This document shows positions 17,989-28,200 of a DNA stretch of 64,000 bases, one piece after another. A model generated the notes under the pieces. It did not search any database, had not been told where the DNA came from, and worked only from the letters and a program-made list of their open reading frames with translations. This DNA comes from JAAAOH01 sp041686235. GTDB taxonomy: Bacteria; Spirochaetota; Spirochaetia; DSM-27196; PWMO01. The DNA lies in assembly GCA_041686235.1 (NCBI GenBank), contig JAWLED010000003.1:1-64000 (forward strand). Reading direction: 5' to 3'. A program made the translations under genes and the position numbers. The stretch's first letter is position 1. Every line of letters starts with the position of its first letter.

Positions 17989-18088
17989 NNNNNNNNNNNN
18001 NNNNNNNNNNNNNNNNNNNNNNNNNNNNNNNNNNNNNNNNNNNNNNNNNNNNNNNNNNNNNNNNNNNNNNNNNNNNNNNNNNNNNNNN
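17989..18088. other. Assembly gap (100 N)
   Basis: Exactly 100 N, a placeholder length. It lies between trxB and a 15-bp tandem repeat, so a repeat-induced contig break is likely. The flanks do not match each other, so real sequence may be missing. Confidence 0.98.
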
Positions 18089-18163
18089 CTCCCCGGCGCT
18101 CACCTCCCCGGCGAGCGACTCCCCGGCGCTCGCCTCCCCGGCGGCCGGCTCCCCGTCGAGCCG
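18089..18163. repeat. 15-bp tandem repeat next to the gap
   Basis: Five units of 15 bp beginning CTCCCCGGCG with a variable last third. The array begins at the gap, so its true length is unknown. Confidence 0.9.
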
Positions 18164-18180
18164 CCGACGTGCGCTAACGC

Positions 18181-20055
18181 TCAGAGCGAGCGACCGATCA
18201 AGTGGAACAGTTGATCTCTCGATAGCTCGAGCCACAAGGGCCTGCCGTGTGGGCAGTGGGGTGTTTCCAAGTGGAAAATCTCCCGCATGAGCGCTTCGCC
18301 GGTTTGCGGATCGACGGTGTCACCGTCTTTGATGGCCGCTTTGCACGCAAGATCGGCGTAGAAGTCCCGCTCGAGCTCCTCGGGGAGCGCCGACAGCTCG
18401 TGCAGCGTTTCGGCAAACGCGTGAGCCTCGAGCCCTTCAACGGCCGGAATGGCGGTTAAGACCCAGGTGGTGGCATTGTTTCGGGGGGCCACGTGAATCC
18501 CGGCTTCGGCAAGATCGGTTCGGCGCGAGGACAGGAGCTCTGCCTCCTCGTCGGTGGTCTCTATCTCCACGGGAACGAGAAGATGTTGCACGCGAGGGGC
18601 CGAGCGCAGCCGCTCATACAGCACGCGCTCGTGGCCCGCGTGTTGATCGACGAGATAGATCCCGTCGGCATTTTCCCCGACTAAGAATAGCCGCATCGCT
18701 TGGCCGAGGTATGTTACCGACTCGGGAACGACCGAGGGCACCTCGAAACGCCGGGTGAGATCAAACGCCGGTTGAGATCGAGCCTCGCCTCGAGGCTCAC
18801 CGCGGAGGTACTCGCGGCCGGCGCCCGCCGACTGCGGGGAATGGCCGCCCGGCCCGTTCCCGGCGCCGCGGTCCGTCCCCGCCTCGCGGTTCGCCGCGGC
18901 GCCGCTTCCGGGGGCACGACCCGCGTCGGCAACGCTCCACGTGCCGGTGTGTTTCGCCGGGTTCGCCTGTGGCCCCCCGTGTGCCGTCTCAAAGAGCTCC
19001 GGCGAGGAGAATGGAACCCGGCCTTCACGGCCGCGCTTTCCCAGATCCTGTTTGAGGAACTCCCTCAACGTCTTCGTCAAGGTGCTGTGAATCTCTCGGA
19101 TGCTCCTGAAACGGACTTCGCGTTTCGCCGGGTGGATGTTGAAATCGACTTCCCTCGGATCTACCTCGAGAAACACGAATGCGCTCGGGTACAAGCCTCC
19201 GGGGATGTAATCGGAGAAGGCGTATTCGACCGCCTGTACGAGGCCGTACTCCCACACCCGGCGGCCGTTGACGTACACCTGCAGTCGCTTCCGGTCGCGC
19301 CTGACCATTTCGAGTCCGGGTGTCACGACCTCGAAGGAGAAACGCTCTCCTCTGCCTTCGATGCGGTGGAGAAGCCTCCGATCGCCCAAGTCGGGATAGC
19401 CCGCAAGCACTCTGTCGACCCGATCGGCGGGCGGGAGAAACTGTTTCATCCGTCCGTCGGTAAATAGGCGGAATCCCGTCTCTGGAAAGGGTAAGGCCTT
19501 CTCGAGAAGGGTGCTGTGCGCCATCTTCGTCTCCGCGGAGGCCCTCTTGAGAAAGCGCTTACGTGCGGGCAGCGAGTAGAACAGGTCGGTAACTTCAATT
19601 GCCGTCCCACGGTTAGCCGGGGCGGGGCCGAGAGAGATGATCTTTCCCGCGTCTACCGCAAGCCGGTTTCCACTGCCGCTGTTGTCGCGAGCGCTGGTAA
19701 TGCGCAACCGCGAGACGGTTGCGATGCTCGAAAGCGCCTCACCGCGAAAGCCGAGGCTCGAGACCTCTTCGAGATCTCCTTCGGTCGAGATCTTGGATGT
19801 GGCATGGGGGAGAAAGCACAGCTCGAGGTCTTCGCGGCTCATGCCGACGCCGTCGTCGACGACCCGGATGGATTTGGTTCCGCCTTCTTCGAGATGTATT
19901 TCGATTTGACCGGCTGCCGCGTCCAGGGCGTTGTCGAGTAGCTCCCGCACGACCGAATAGGGCCGATCGATCACCTCTCCGGCGGCAATCTTTCTCGAAA
20001 CCTGATCCGGTAAGACGTGAACGTTCGGGGTGCCGGCGCGAGGTGTTTCGCTCAT
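18181..20055 (-). CDS. mutL: DNA mismatch repair protein MutL (endonuclease type)
   Basis: 624 residues. GHKL ATPase N-terminus: KIAAGEVIDRP, ELLDNALDA, VVDDGVGM, and SSLGFRGEALSSI near residue 98. A Gly/Ala/Arg-rich linker (about 345-420) joins the C-terminal domain. That domain carries DQHAGHERVLYE (about 468), matching the DQHA(x)2E(x)4E nicking motif, plus ACKAAIK and CPHGRP. The protein is therefore an endonuclease-type MutL, as expected where MutH is absent. mutS is not in the window. A promoter whose -10 ends six bases before the ATG predicts a leaderless mRNA; no ribosome site is present. Confidence 0.95.
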   Translation of the reverse strand: MSETPRAGTPNVHVLPDQVSRKIAAGEVIDRPYSVVRELLDNALDAAAGQIEIHLEEGGTKSIRVVDDGVGMSREDLELCFLPHATSKISTEGDLEEVSSLGFRGEALSSIATVSRLRITSARDNSGSGNRLAVDAGKIISLGPAPANRGTAIEVTDLFYSLPARKRFLKRASAETKMAHSTLLEKALPFPETGFRLFTDGRMKQFLPPADRVDRVLAGYPDLGDRRLLHRIEGRGERFSFEVVTPGLEMVRRDRKRLQVYVNGRRVWEYGLVQAVEYAFSDYIPGGLYPSAFVFLEVDPREVDFNIHPAKREVRFRSIREIHSTLTKTLREFLKQDLGKRGREGRVPFSSPELFETAHGGPQANPAKHTGTWSVADAGRAPGSGAAANREAGTDRGAGNGPGGHSPQSAGAGREYLRGEPRGEARSQPAFDLTRRFEVPSVVPESVTYLGQAMRLFLVGENADGIYLVDQHAGHERVLYERLRSAPRVQHLLVPVEIETTDEEAELLSSRRTDLAEAGIHVAPRNNATTWVLTAIPAVEGLEAHAFAETLHELSALPEELERDFYADLACKAAIKDGDTVDPQTGEALMREIFHLETPHCPHGRPLWLELSRDQLFHLIGRSL

Positions 20056-20061
20056 GTTGCT

Positions 20062-20091
20062 ATACTAACCGGCCGCGGCCCCCGGCGCCAA
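20062..20091 (-). promoter_or_regulatory. mutL promoter, predicted leaderless start
   Basis: On the minus strand TTGGCG, an 18-bp spacer and TAGTAT, then AGCAAC and the mutL ATG. Transcription should begin at or next to the start codon. Confidence 0.5.
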
Positions 20092-20098
20092 CCGGCGG

Positions 20099-22396
20099 CT
20101 ACAATCCGATGCGGGTCTCGATGGTTACCGAATTATTGACCTCCGGCGCACCGTCGTCGTAGCTCACGGTTCCGTCCTCGTTTCGAAGCACGGTGGTCTT
20201 TACGGTCAATGCCAGATCCAGCGTGGGCGCTACCGGATAGACGATTTCGCTTCGAAAGACCGAATCGGAGTCAAAGAACGTCGCGTCCGCGAAATCGCCT
20301 TTGCTCATCGCGGTGGCGAAAAAACCGGTCCTGTTGTACTCGCCGGAGGCGTGAATCCCGAGCGGCAGCAGACCTTCGCGAAGCTCCGCTTTCAGGGTGA
20401 GATAGTCTTTATCGCCACGTTCCCACGTTCCCGCACTGTCGACTTCCCACGGCCAGAGATAGCCGGCGGAAAACTGGAGAGTGTCGTTGAATAGGCGAAA
20501 TCCCGCCTCGCCGTAAATACCCGCCTCGGTCTGCTGGAACTCATCAATGTCGGGGTTTTGAAAGTACCGGTAGACCCCGGCGGCTACCTCACTTCGTCGC
20601 CGCTCGTAGCCCCCATCGAAATAGAATGGACGGAAGAGACCGTTATGGGTGCGAAAATCGAGGCGGTAATCAAACATCGCGATGTCCCCGAGCACGCCGG
20701 TCATTGCCCCGAAGTTGCGAAGCTGTCCGGCATCAGTGTCGACAAAGGTGTCGGTTTTGAGGCCGCTTTCAACGGTCTCCCCGTCGGTGTCGACCAGCGA
20801 ATCGCTGAGGTAGGGTACCAGCCCGGCCACATCGGTGAAGGCGGCCACAGTAAGAAGCTCGGTCTCGAAAATGGAGACGTCGATGTCGGCGCCCACGAGG
20901 TTGACGATGGGATCGACTCTCTTGATCTCGTTAGTGTCGAGACTGCCGAAGCTGCCGTCGGTGGGGATGTCTCCGGCCGGATCGATGTCGCTCGCGGCAC
21001 TGACCCCGAGCGCGACCGTGCGCTGCAGCGGGCGGGTGAACACGCGCGCGCCGAATATCTCCGGCTCGGTAAGGTCGTTAACCGCGGCCTCCATGCCGAA
21101 GCCGCCGAAATCCACCCCGCTGTTGAGCCCAATGCGCCGCAAAGCCGGAAAGTCCACGTCATTGGCGTAGTTTCGCATTATCAGCCCATGCCCGAGTGTC
21201 ATGGTGTCGAAGTTCCCCATTTTGAGGTAAAACGGATCGCGACGCTCTCCGTATCTGAGATAGCGTATTTTGAGAGCCAAGTCGGTAAAAAGGTCTTCGG
21301 TTGCATCGCCGGGATCGTCTTCCCAGTCCTTGTCGCTTCCAAACGACCACTCGTTGTTACCCTTGGGGCGGTAATAACTCGTGGGGTCGAAGAGATTGTT
21401 CCGGTAGACGGCCGGAAGATACATGGCCGCTTCGAGATCTCCGATCGAAAACTTCGGCTGAAGCACGATCTTTGCGTATGTGCCCTCGTCGAGAGTAAGC
21501 GCTCCCGTTTCGGCCCCGAGAGACTCTCCCACGCGCGTCATGAAGCGCTCGAACCCGCTTTGTTCACCGTCCTCTCGAGAAATCGGCTCGCGCGCTCGCG
21601 GCGCGCCCGGCTCGGGTTCGACACGCTCGGCGCCCGGGCCATCTTCGTCCGGTTGTTGGTCTCCATCCTCCGGGGCCTCCGTGGCGCTCTGGTCGCCGGA
21701 GCTCTCCTGCGGAACCTGTGCGGGGGTAAGCTCTTGGAAGTCAAGATCTTCAAACAGTTCGTTGAGGCTTTGCTGATCGAGCTCGCTCGGGGCGAAGGTA
21801 TCGGCAAAGGTATCGGCGATCTGACCCGAGCTGACGACCACGCGCTCACCGCTCTCGCGGTCTTCGAACGAGACACTCCCGTCGCGTACGAAAAGGGCGT
21901 CGCGTGAGTCGGGAACGACGTGCATCCCGAAGTCGGTGCCGCGCACACCGCCGACCGCCGCCGGTGTGCGAAACTCGTAGGCGGTATCGGCTGCTCGTGC
22001 CACGACGGCTCGGAGCTTTCCCACAGCAAGGCTGAATATGTTGGTGCGTTCTTCGTTTTCTTTCTCTTCTGCCGTTTCTGCCTCGGTTGCCGTCTTTCGC
22101 CCGAGTGAATCAATAGATAGTTCGGTGTCGGGAGCAAGCTTGAGGATACTCCCGTTCGACTCGAGCCGGATCTCGGCGGTGGTGTCGAACGTCTTTATGG
22201 TATCGCCGGGCCGCAGTTCCATGCCCTCATGGACGTTGTTGTATTCGAAATTCTCAGCGTCAAGAATTTGGATCTCGAGCTCGTCATCGAAGTATTCGAG
22301 TATGGCCGCCGAGCGGTCCTGCCCGTAGGCGAGGCCGGCGCTAAGGGCAAGAAGCGCGAGCATTGCCAGGAGAGGCTTTCTTGCGCGAAACTGCAT
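20099..22396 (-). CDS. FecR-domain outer-membrane beta-barrel protein
   Basis: 765 residues with an N-terminal signal peptide (cleavage near AYGQ). Residues about 50-200 form a FecR-like domain (GMELRPGDTIKTFDTTAEIRL, LSIDSLGRKT, RTPAAVGGVRGTDFGMHV, FVRDGSVSFE), a beta-rich module found in cell-surface and signalling proteins. An acidic/proline-rich linker (about 225-290) leads to a long barrel-like region with alternating strands that ends IETRIGL. Predicted location is the outer membrane. The TAGGAGGA ribosome site is strong. It lies 11 bases after a related barrel gene, and the barrel parts share blocks such as GHGLIMRNY / GNGFIMGSY and VFTRPL / IYTRPL, so the pair probably arose by duplication. 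Confidence 0.75.
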   Translation of the reverse strand: MQFRARKPLLAMLALLALSAGLAYGQDRSAAILEYFDDELEIQILDAENFEYNNVHEGMELRPGDTIKTFDTTAEIRLESNGSILKLAPDTELSIDSLGRKTATEAETAEEKENEERTNIFSLAVGKLRAVVARAADTAYEFRTPAAVGGVRGTDFGMHVVPDSRDALFVRDGSVSFEDRESGERVVVSSGQIADTFADTFAPSELDQQSLNELFEDLDFQELTPAQVPQESSGDQSATEAPEDGDQQPDEDGPGAERVEPEPGAPRAREPISREDGEQSGFERFMTRVGESLGAETGALTLDEGTYAKIVLQPKFSIGDLEAAMYLPAVYRNNLFDPTSYYRPKGNNEWSFGSDKDWEDDPGDATEDLFTDLALKIRYLRYGERRDPFYLKMGNFDTMTLGHGLIMRNYANDVDFPALRRIGLNSGVDFGGFGMEAAVNDLTEPEIFGARVFTRPLQRTVALGVSAASDIDPAGDIPTDGSFGSLDTNEIKRVDPIVNLVGADIDVSIFETELLTVAAFTDVAGLVPYLSDSLVDTDGETVESGLKTDTFVDTDAGQLRNFGAMTGVLGDIAMFDYRLDFRTHNGLFRPFYFDGGYERRRSEVAAGVYRYFQNPDIDEFQQTEAGIYGEAGFRLFNDTLQFSAGYLWPWEVDSAGTWERGDKDYLTLKAELREGLLPLGIHASGEYNRTGFFATAMSKGDFADATFFDSDSVFRSEIVYPVAPTLDLALTVKTTVLRNEDGTVSYDDGAPEVNNSVTIETRIGL

Positions 22397-22407
22397 GCAG
22401 GGTCCTC

Positions 22408-23805
22408 CTATCTCAGCGTGATCTCGCTCTGCAGACCGGAGGTGATCACGTAATCGTCGGTGCTTGGGTCGTATCGCAGGTTATAAGCCAGCGAGATTGC
22501 GGTCGATTCGGCATGGTAGGTCACGCGCGCGTCGATAATTGAATCTTCAGGATCCCCGATGTCCTCGACGGAGTCGATTTCCACCTTGCGGTACTGCGCC
22601 TCTACGGAGAAAGAGGGTACGAGGCCTTGGCCGATGCGGAAACGGCCGGTTAGCTGATTCTCAGCCTTCGTTCCCGAGCCGAAGGGGCCCTCCATTTGGA
22701 CCTCCAGCTCGAAAAGATCTTCGAACAGCGACACCCCCGTCAGAGCAAGCCAGCCGAAATGCTCGTTTATGAGGCGTTCTTCACTTTCGTATACGGCGTA
22801 CTTTTCGAGGCGGTAGAAGTCGTAGGGCGCGTCGAAATATGTCGGTATGAAGTTCTCTCCGATGTAACGAATCTGCCCGCCGTAGGTAATGACGCGCGCT
22901 AAGCGGCCGTCGGTGCCCACCATTGCTCCCTGGTTGTCTTGTTGGCGCACGTAGTCGGCATACGTGGAGAGGGTGAACGGCGCCTCGGCTAGTATTGGAA
23001 GACGCATATCCGCGCCCCACACCAATACGTCATCGGGATCCCCATAGGCTTGGGCCTGCGCGGTAAGCTCTTCGCTCTCGAGCTTGTCGAGGTGATAGTC
23101 GGGAGCAACATCGGCTACCACTGTCGAGCCGATTTGCAGGTCGCGTATCGCCGGTGTGTCGATTGCCGCCAAGGGACGTGTGTAGATTCGTCCCCCGAAG
23201 AGGTCGAATGCCGCGAGATTTGCCGCCATGCCTTCCACCCCGACGTAAGGGAACTCAAACGCCGCCCCATCGACGTTTAGACGTGCGCCGAGGATGCGCC
23301 GGTCCGGCAAAAACTGCGTATTCGTATAGCTTCCCATAATAAACCCGTTCCCGAGCGTCACCGCATCGAGCGATCCTACCTTTGCAAACAGCGGGTCGTC
23401 CTCTTGGGCCCACTGCAGGAAGCGAATCTTTGGTAGATAGACCTCGGCAATATTCCGGTCGTCATCGGGAACCCAATCTGCTTCGCGAATGTCGGCCTCG
23501 TCTCCGCCCCCTCCGGTGAACGTATAGTTCAACGCGAGGTCGAGACCTACCGAAAATGGCCCATACGCAATTGTGGGATATATCGCCACGGACTGATACA
23601 CCACCGTCGAGCCGTCTTCGTCGAAGCTCTGGGTGCCCAAGCCGACGCCAAACCCGAAATGAAACCGGGCGGCATCGTCCGAAGAGGTGTCCGCCGGCTG
23701 CTCCGCATCATCGCTTTGTGCCCATACGGGGGTCACCGCCATCGAGAAGCACAGGACGACCAGTACAAAAAGCTTCATTCTGCGATGGTTTCTCATTACC
23801 GCCAT
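22408..23805 (-). CDS. Outer-membrane beta-barrel protein, paralogue of the FecR-barrel protein
   Basis: 465 residues from ATG 23805, chosen because GGAGAA lies five bases upstream and a signal peptide follows (MRNHRRMKLFVLVVLCF, cleavage near VWAQ). The rest is a long series of amphipathic beta strands ending SEITLR. It shares recognisable blocks with the next gene but lacks a FecR domain. Likely an outer-membrane porin or structural protein of spirochaete type; the substrate is unknown. A -10-like TATACT sits just upstream, giving a very short leader. First gene of a leftward pair. Confidence 0.72.
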   Translation of the reverse strand: MAVMRNHRRMKLFVLVVLCFSMAVTPVWAQSDDAEQPADTSSDDAARFHFGFGVGLGTQSFDEDGSTVVYQSVAIYPTIAYGPFSVGLDLALNYTFTGGGGDEADIREADWVPDDDRNIAEVYLPKIRFLQWAQEDDPLFAKVGSLDAVTLGNGFIMGSYTNTQFLPDRRILGARLNVDGAAFEFPYVGVEGMAANLAAFDLFGGRIYTRPLAAIDTPAIRDLQIGSTVVADVAPDYHLDKLESEELTAQAQAYGDPDDVLVWGADMRLPILAEAPFTLSTYADYVRQQDNQGAMVGTDGRLARVITYGGQIRYIGENFIPTYFDAPYDFYRLEKYAVYESEERLINEHFGWLALTGVSLFEDLFELEVQMEGPFGSGTKAENQLTGRFRIGQGLVPSFSVEAQYRKVEIDSVEDIGDPEDSIIDARVTYHAESTAISLAYNLRYDPSTDDYVITSGLQSEITLR

Positions 23806-24019
23806 AATTTCTCCACAGTATACCGCACGAAACTCCAAAACCAATGATGCACCAAATTGTTGTCGGCTGCAACGGGTACCGTGCTTCGTGTGGCCGGCCC
23901 CGCATTCCTTCGTCCCTTCATCGCTCGCCGCCCTTGAGGCAGACCGCTCGCGCCGCTCGCCGCCCTTGAGTGGGAAGCGGTGAGCGGCTATGCTTGAGCA
24001 AAATCTGGAGGAGGTTTCC

Positions 24020-24943
24020 ATGAGCGAGCATAGCTCCGCCGAGTTGACCCTGGTCGTCATGGCGGCGGGCATGGGGAGCCGGTACGGCGGTATAAAGCAG
24101 ATCGACCCGGTTGGGCCCTCTGGAGAGGCGCTCATAGAGTACTCGATTTTCGACGCCTTGCGTGCCGGATTTACCCGCGTGTGTTTTGTCGTGCGCTCCG
24201 ACATCCGCGAGGCGGTAGCGGACTTTTTCGCCCCGAAACTCGAAGGGCGCGCTGTGCTATCCTATGCCGATCAAGAGTTGAGCGACCTTCCCGAAGGATT
24301 CGACGTGCCCCCGGGCCGCACCAAGCCGTGGGGGCCGGCACACGCGGTGCGCGCGGCACGTGAGGTCGTCGACGGCCCGTTCGCGGCGATAAACGCCGAC
24401 GACTTTTACGGGCGCGAATCGTTTGAGTCGGTCTCCCGGTTTCTCTCCTCGGTGGGAAGCGACGAGACAAACTACTGCATGGTCGGTTTTCGCCTCAGCG
24501 ATACTCTCTCCGAGCACGGCGCAGTTTCTCGGGCGCTGTGCGAGGTTGACTCCGACGGGATGCTGACGCATATCGAGGAACACAAGGAAATCGAGCGCAC
24601 CGAGGCCGGCATCGTAAGCCGTCGCCCCGACGGCAGCACTCTGTCCCTCTCTGGTGAGGAGACCGTTTCGATGAACATCTTTGGGTTTACCCCGCGGGCA
24701 TTTGGGCAATTCGACGAAGAGTTCGCCCGGTTTCTCGAAATACGGGGAGACGACCCCAAAGCGGAGTTCTACCTTCCCACCGTACAGAACAACCTCATCC
24801 GAGACGGACGGGCCTCCGTGCGCGTTCTCCCGGAGGCGGGCTCCTGGTTCGGCATGACCTACCGCGACGATAAGCCGATGGTGGAGAAGCAAATTGCCCG
24901 CTTCGTCTCCGAGGGGAGATACCCGCGGAGTCTCTGGGGATAG
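24020..24943 (+). CDS. Nucleotidyltransferase (NDP-sugar pyrophosphorylase family)
   Basis: 307 residues, cytoplasmic. The nucleotide-binding loop VVMAAGMGSRYGGIKQ is at about residues 14-29. INADDFYG near 124 gives the metal-binding aspartates. The family transfers a nucleotidyl group to a sugar phosphate; the end product could be a UDP- or other NDP-sugar, but no sugar-pathway neighbours help. ATG 24020 follows GGAGGAGG. The last 28 codons, the stop and the following bases are repeated exactly after the assembly gap downstream, which is an assembly artefact and not a second gene copy. Confidence 0.88.
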   Translation: MSEHSSAELTLVVMAAGMGSRYGGIKQIDPVGPSGEALIEYSIFDALRAGFTRVCFVVRSDIREAVADFFAPKLEGRAVLSYADQELSDLPEGFDVPPGRTKPWGPAHAVRAAREVVDGPFAAINADDFYGRESFESVSRFLSSVGSDETNYCMVGFRLSDTLSEHGAVSRALCEVDSDGMLTHIEEHKEIERTEAGIVSRRPDGSTLSLSGEETVSMNIFGFTPRAFGQFDEEFARFLEIRGDDPKAEFYLPTVQNNLIRDGRASVRVLPEAGSWFGMTYRDDKPMVEKQIARFVSEGRYPRSLWG

Positions 24944-24958
24944 GCGCGCCGGGCCGGC
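24860..24958. other. Contig-end overlap, left copy
   Basis: These 99 bases are identical to 25059-25157 on the other side of the gap. It is the hallmark of two contig ends that overlap but were scaffolded apart. Confidence 0.92.
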
Positions 24959-25058
24959 NNNNNNNNNNNNNNNNNNNNNNNNNNNNNNNNNNNNNNNNNN
25001 NNNNNNNNNNNNNNNNNNNNNNNNNNNNNNNNNNNNNNNNNNNNNNNNNNNNNNNNNN
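24959..25058. other. Artefactual assembly gap (100 N)
   Basis: Exactly 100 N between two identical 99-base sequences. The true sequence most likely has no gap here; the flanks should be merged. Confidence 0.95.
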
Positions 25059-25157
25059 TACCGCGACGATAAGCCGATGGTGGAGAAGCAAATTGCCCGC
25101 TTCGTCTCCGAGGGGAGATACCCGCGGAGTCTCTGGGGATAGGCGCGCCGGGCCGGC
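25059..25157. other. Contig-end overlap, right copy
   Basis: Exact second copy of the nucleotidyltransferase 3' end, repeated only because contig ends were not merged. It is not a pseudogene. Confidence 0.92.
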
Positions 25158-25261
25158 CGCCCGCCCGGTTTACCGCCCGGCCGCCGGCCCGGCCGGCTGC
25201 CCGTTTTACCGCCCGGCTGCCGCAGGCCGGGCCGCCCCCGAGCCGGCGGGCCCGGGCCGCT
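25158..25261. repeat. GC-rich imperfect repeats between convergent genes
   Basis: Two imperfect copies of a unit containing TTTACCGCCCGGC in a very GC-rich stretch between the nucleotidyltransferase and the giant outer-membrane gene. No gene or terminator with a T-run seen. Confidence 0.6.
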
Positions 25262-28200
25262 TCAGAACTCGATCCTACCCTCGATACCCCCTTGCAAGCC
25301 GAGCAGCACCGCGTTGACGTCCTCGCCCTCGATGACGAGTGGCTGCAGCCCGACTCCGACGTCCGCGTAGAGGCGGATGAACCCGTGGTCGGGAAAAACG
25401 AGGCGCGTTTCGTGGCCGAGAGAGAGGCTGTAGCTCTGCTCCTCATCCCCGCCGCCGGGGTCATCATACAAGAGGACCGCGCGCTCGGTGTTTTCGAAAT
25501 GCGGCGGCTCGTCATCTATGAGCCTGTCGAACTCGAACAGACCGCCGGTCGGGCGCTCCCAGAGGTACGCGGTTTCATTCTCCACGGTGAGACTGCGCGT
25601 CTCTTCGAAGGTGGCCGAGGCCGTGGTTTCAATGCTCAGCTCGTTCCCGCCCTCACCAAAGAGCGCGGCGAGTGATGAGGCCTCTGCGCTTACCGTGGTG
25701 TCCTCGGAGGGAAACCGTCGGTCGATCGTAGCGGAGATCGAGTTGGAGAACTCGTCGGTTCGGTATAGCTCGAACGTGGGGTAGGCTCCCACGCGCCCGA
25801 AGAGGTTCAACGCGGTGGCGGTGTAGCCCGCGCTGTAGCTGAGCCGTTCGGTAAGCGCCTCCTCTTCCCTGGTGAACCGGCGCGATACATCGAGGCTCGC
25901 CTCCGAGGGAAGCACGAGGTCGCGCAGGCGCGAGCCGAAAGAGCGCTCGACGGCGAGGCCGGCGGCCGGGGTGTAGCGGGTAAACGGCTCGCCGGCGCTT
26001 GCACCCGCAAAACCGGTTTCCCCGGCGCCTTGAAACAGCTCCGCGAAGGGGACCGAGGAGGCAAGGTAAGCTTGGCCGGCGAAGGCGCTCCCGTAGACCC
26101 CGAGGTCCTCGTCGTAGGAGCTTGCATGAGGGGCACGCGTGGTGCGCTCGAACTCCCTGGCGTAGGAGGGGGTGAGCGTCCACTCACTCGAGGACTCTCT
26201 GTTAAACGACAGCGGCACGGCAAGCGACAACAGCGCCTCGTTCGTCTGTTCCCCCTCGGTGCTCGAGCGGTTCTCGTAGCCTTCGCTCGTTTCCACCTCG
26301 AACCCGATCGGGCTCGGCTCTCGCTGCGCGGAAAGCGAGGCCTCTCCGGTGCGCTCAGGCGACTCGCCGCGCGAGTAGGGCGCGAGGAGCTCGTAGCCGG
26401 CAATCCAGGACTCGGGGTAGCTTGCCGAGCCGGGCCGATAGCCGCCGGCGCTGTGGCCCAAGCCCAGTGTGAGGCCGACCTTATAGTTCTCCGCCGGACG
26501 CGTGACCCCGTCGAAGCTCCAGTTTTGCTCGAGATTTTCGCTTCTCAGTGAGGCATCCGAGTCGAGGCCCAGATTCGTCTGCATCGGCAGGGAGAAAAGC
26601 AGCTCGTTTTGACGGTAGAGCGAGACATCCGGTCTGTTGTAATCGCGGCGAAACGACTCGGTAAAGACAACCGGAGACTCCGCAGCGGGGATACGCAGGC
26701 TGTGCCCGCCGGATAGGGCGGTGCGATCATCTTGCACCGCGACCTCGAAATCGGTTTCGAGGCGCGTGTAGAGCACCTCGCCGCCGAGCTCGGTACGTGT
26801 GAAGAGACTCCCCGTGCCCCCGCTCACATCGGAGTCGGTTGCAAAGCCGCCGCTTCGGAGTAAAGTCTCCTGAGCCACGCGGATGTCGGAGAGGATCTCC
26901 ACGTCTCCTGCTTGAACGACCGTGTCGGGATACTCGTAGGTGGCGGAAAGCCGCGACGCTCCGGAAAGCGAAATCCGGGTGCGCGCCCAGTGCACCTCGT
27001 CGATATAGATGGTGCCCTCGGCGGCGTCGGTTTCGGGGCTGAAGGTGAGCTCGAGCCGGCTCAGTTTGCCCGCCCCGGCCCCGGGCGTCTCGTCCACCGA
27101 GCCGACCCTATCGCCGTCCACGTACACGTTGCCCGAGGCGGTGTCGATCTCCACCTTCCGCCAGCGGCCTTCGAGCCACTCCGTCTCGCCCTCGTCTATG
27201 GGTACCGTCGCGCGAAGGCGCTCCCCGCCGCCGCTTGCGCCGCCGGCGCCGCCCCCGCCGCCGTCCTCGGGGCCGCTCTCCGAGAGGGTGACGGTGAGAT
27301 CGCCGGCGCCGGTGTCGGCATCCGTCCCGAGGCCGCCGGAGCGCGCGTAGAAGGTCAACACCTCGTACTGCCGCGGGGGCACCGGGGTCACGTAATCGGT
27401 GAGGCTCCACGAGTCGTCGCCCCCGCTCAGGTTGCTCCAGTCCACGCGAAGCACGCGCTGGCCGGCGTCGCCCTCGGCGTGGAACACCTCGTCCACCTCG
27501 GAGTGCTCGTCGACGAGGTCCTTGGGCGCCCCGCGGTCGGGGACCTCCGTGGCGCTGACCGAGCCCCCCGATGTCTCGGGGGCCACGCTGGTCTGAAACG
27601 TGCTCCCGCGCAAGGTGAACTTCGAGAAGAGCGTGCGCCCGGAGACCGTGTCCGTGCTCCGGACGACCACGCGGACGGCGCGAGTTGATGCGAGCTTTCG
27701 GCGCGCGGCGGCGTCGAGATCAAAGGAGACGCGCGACCACTCTTCATCGGCGCTCCCGTCGTCGACTTCTACGAGATTTTTTGGGGTGCCGGCGCCGTCC
27801 GAGAGCGTGTGGACGAGGTCGGGGTTTTCAGCGTCGAGCACGCCGTTTCGGTTTCCGTCCTCCGACATCCGGTACTCCTCTCCGGGGGGCGGGCGACCGG
27901 CCTTGAGGCGGAACCCGGCACTGTCATCATCGAAGTCAAAGGAGGGCGAGAGCGTGCTCTCGCCCCGGTCGAGGGTGCCGTCCCCGTCGACATCTTCCGC
28001 GAGGGCGCCGATCTGCAGGTAGACCTCGATGTCGTCCGATGCCAAGTCGAGATCGAGTGCCCGCCACTCGAAGCTGATCTCGGTAATCTCGGAAAAATCG
28101 CGGTCGGTAAAGTCGGGCATGCGAAGGTGCGCGCCGACCCACTCCTCGCCTCGGCCCCCGTCTATCTCGAAGTCGAGCACCATCACCTGCCCGTCGACCC

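Noticed and set aside
22408..24204. 598-residue version of the upstream barrel protein
   Set aside because: Its first 130 residues run antisense into the nucleotidyltransferase gene; ATG 23805 has a ribosome site and a signal peptide.
25059..25142. Fragment of a duplicated nucleotidyltransferase gene
   Set aside because: Identical over exactly 99 bases to the sequence before the N run; best explained by unmerged contig ends.
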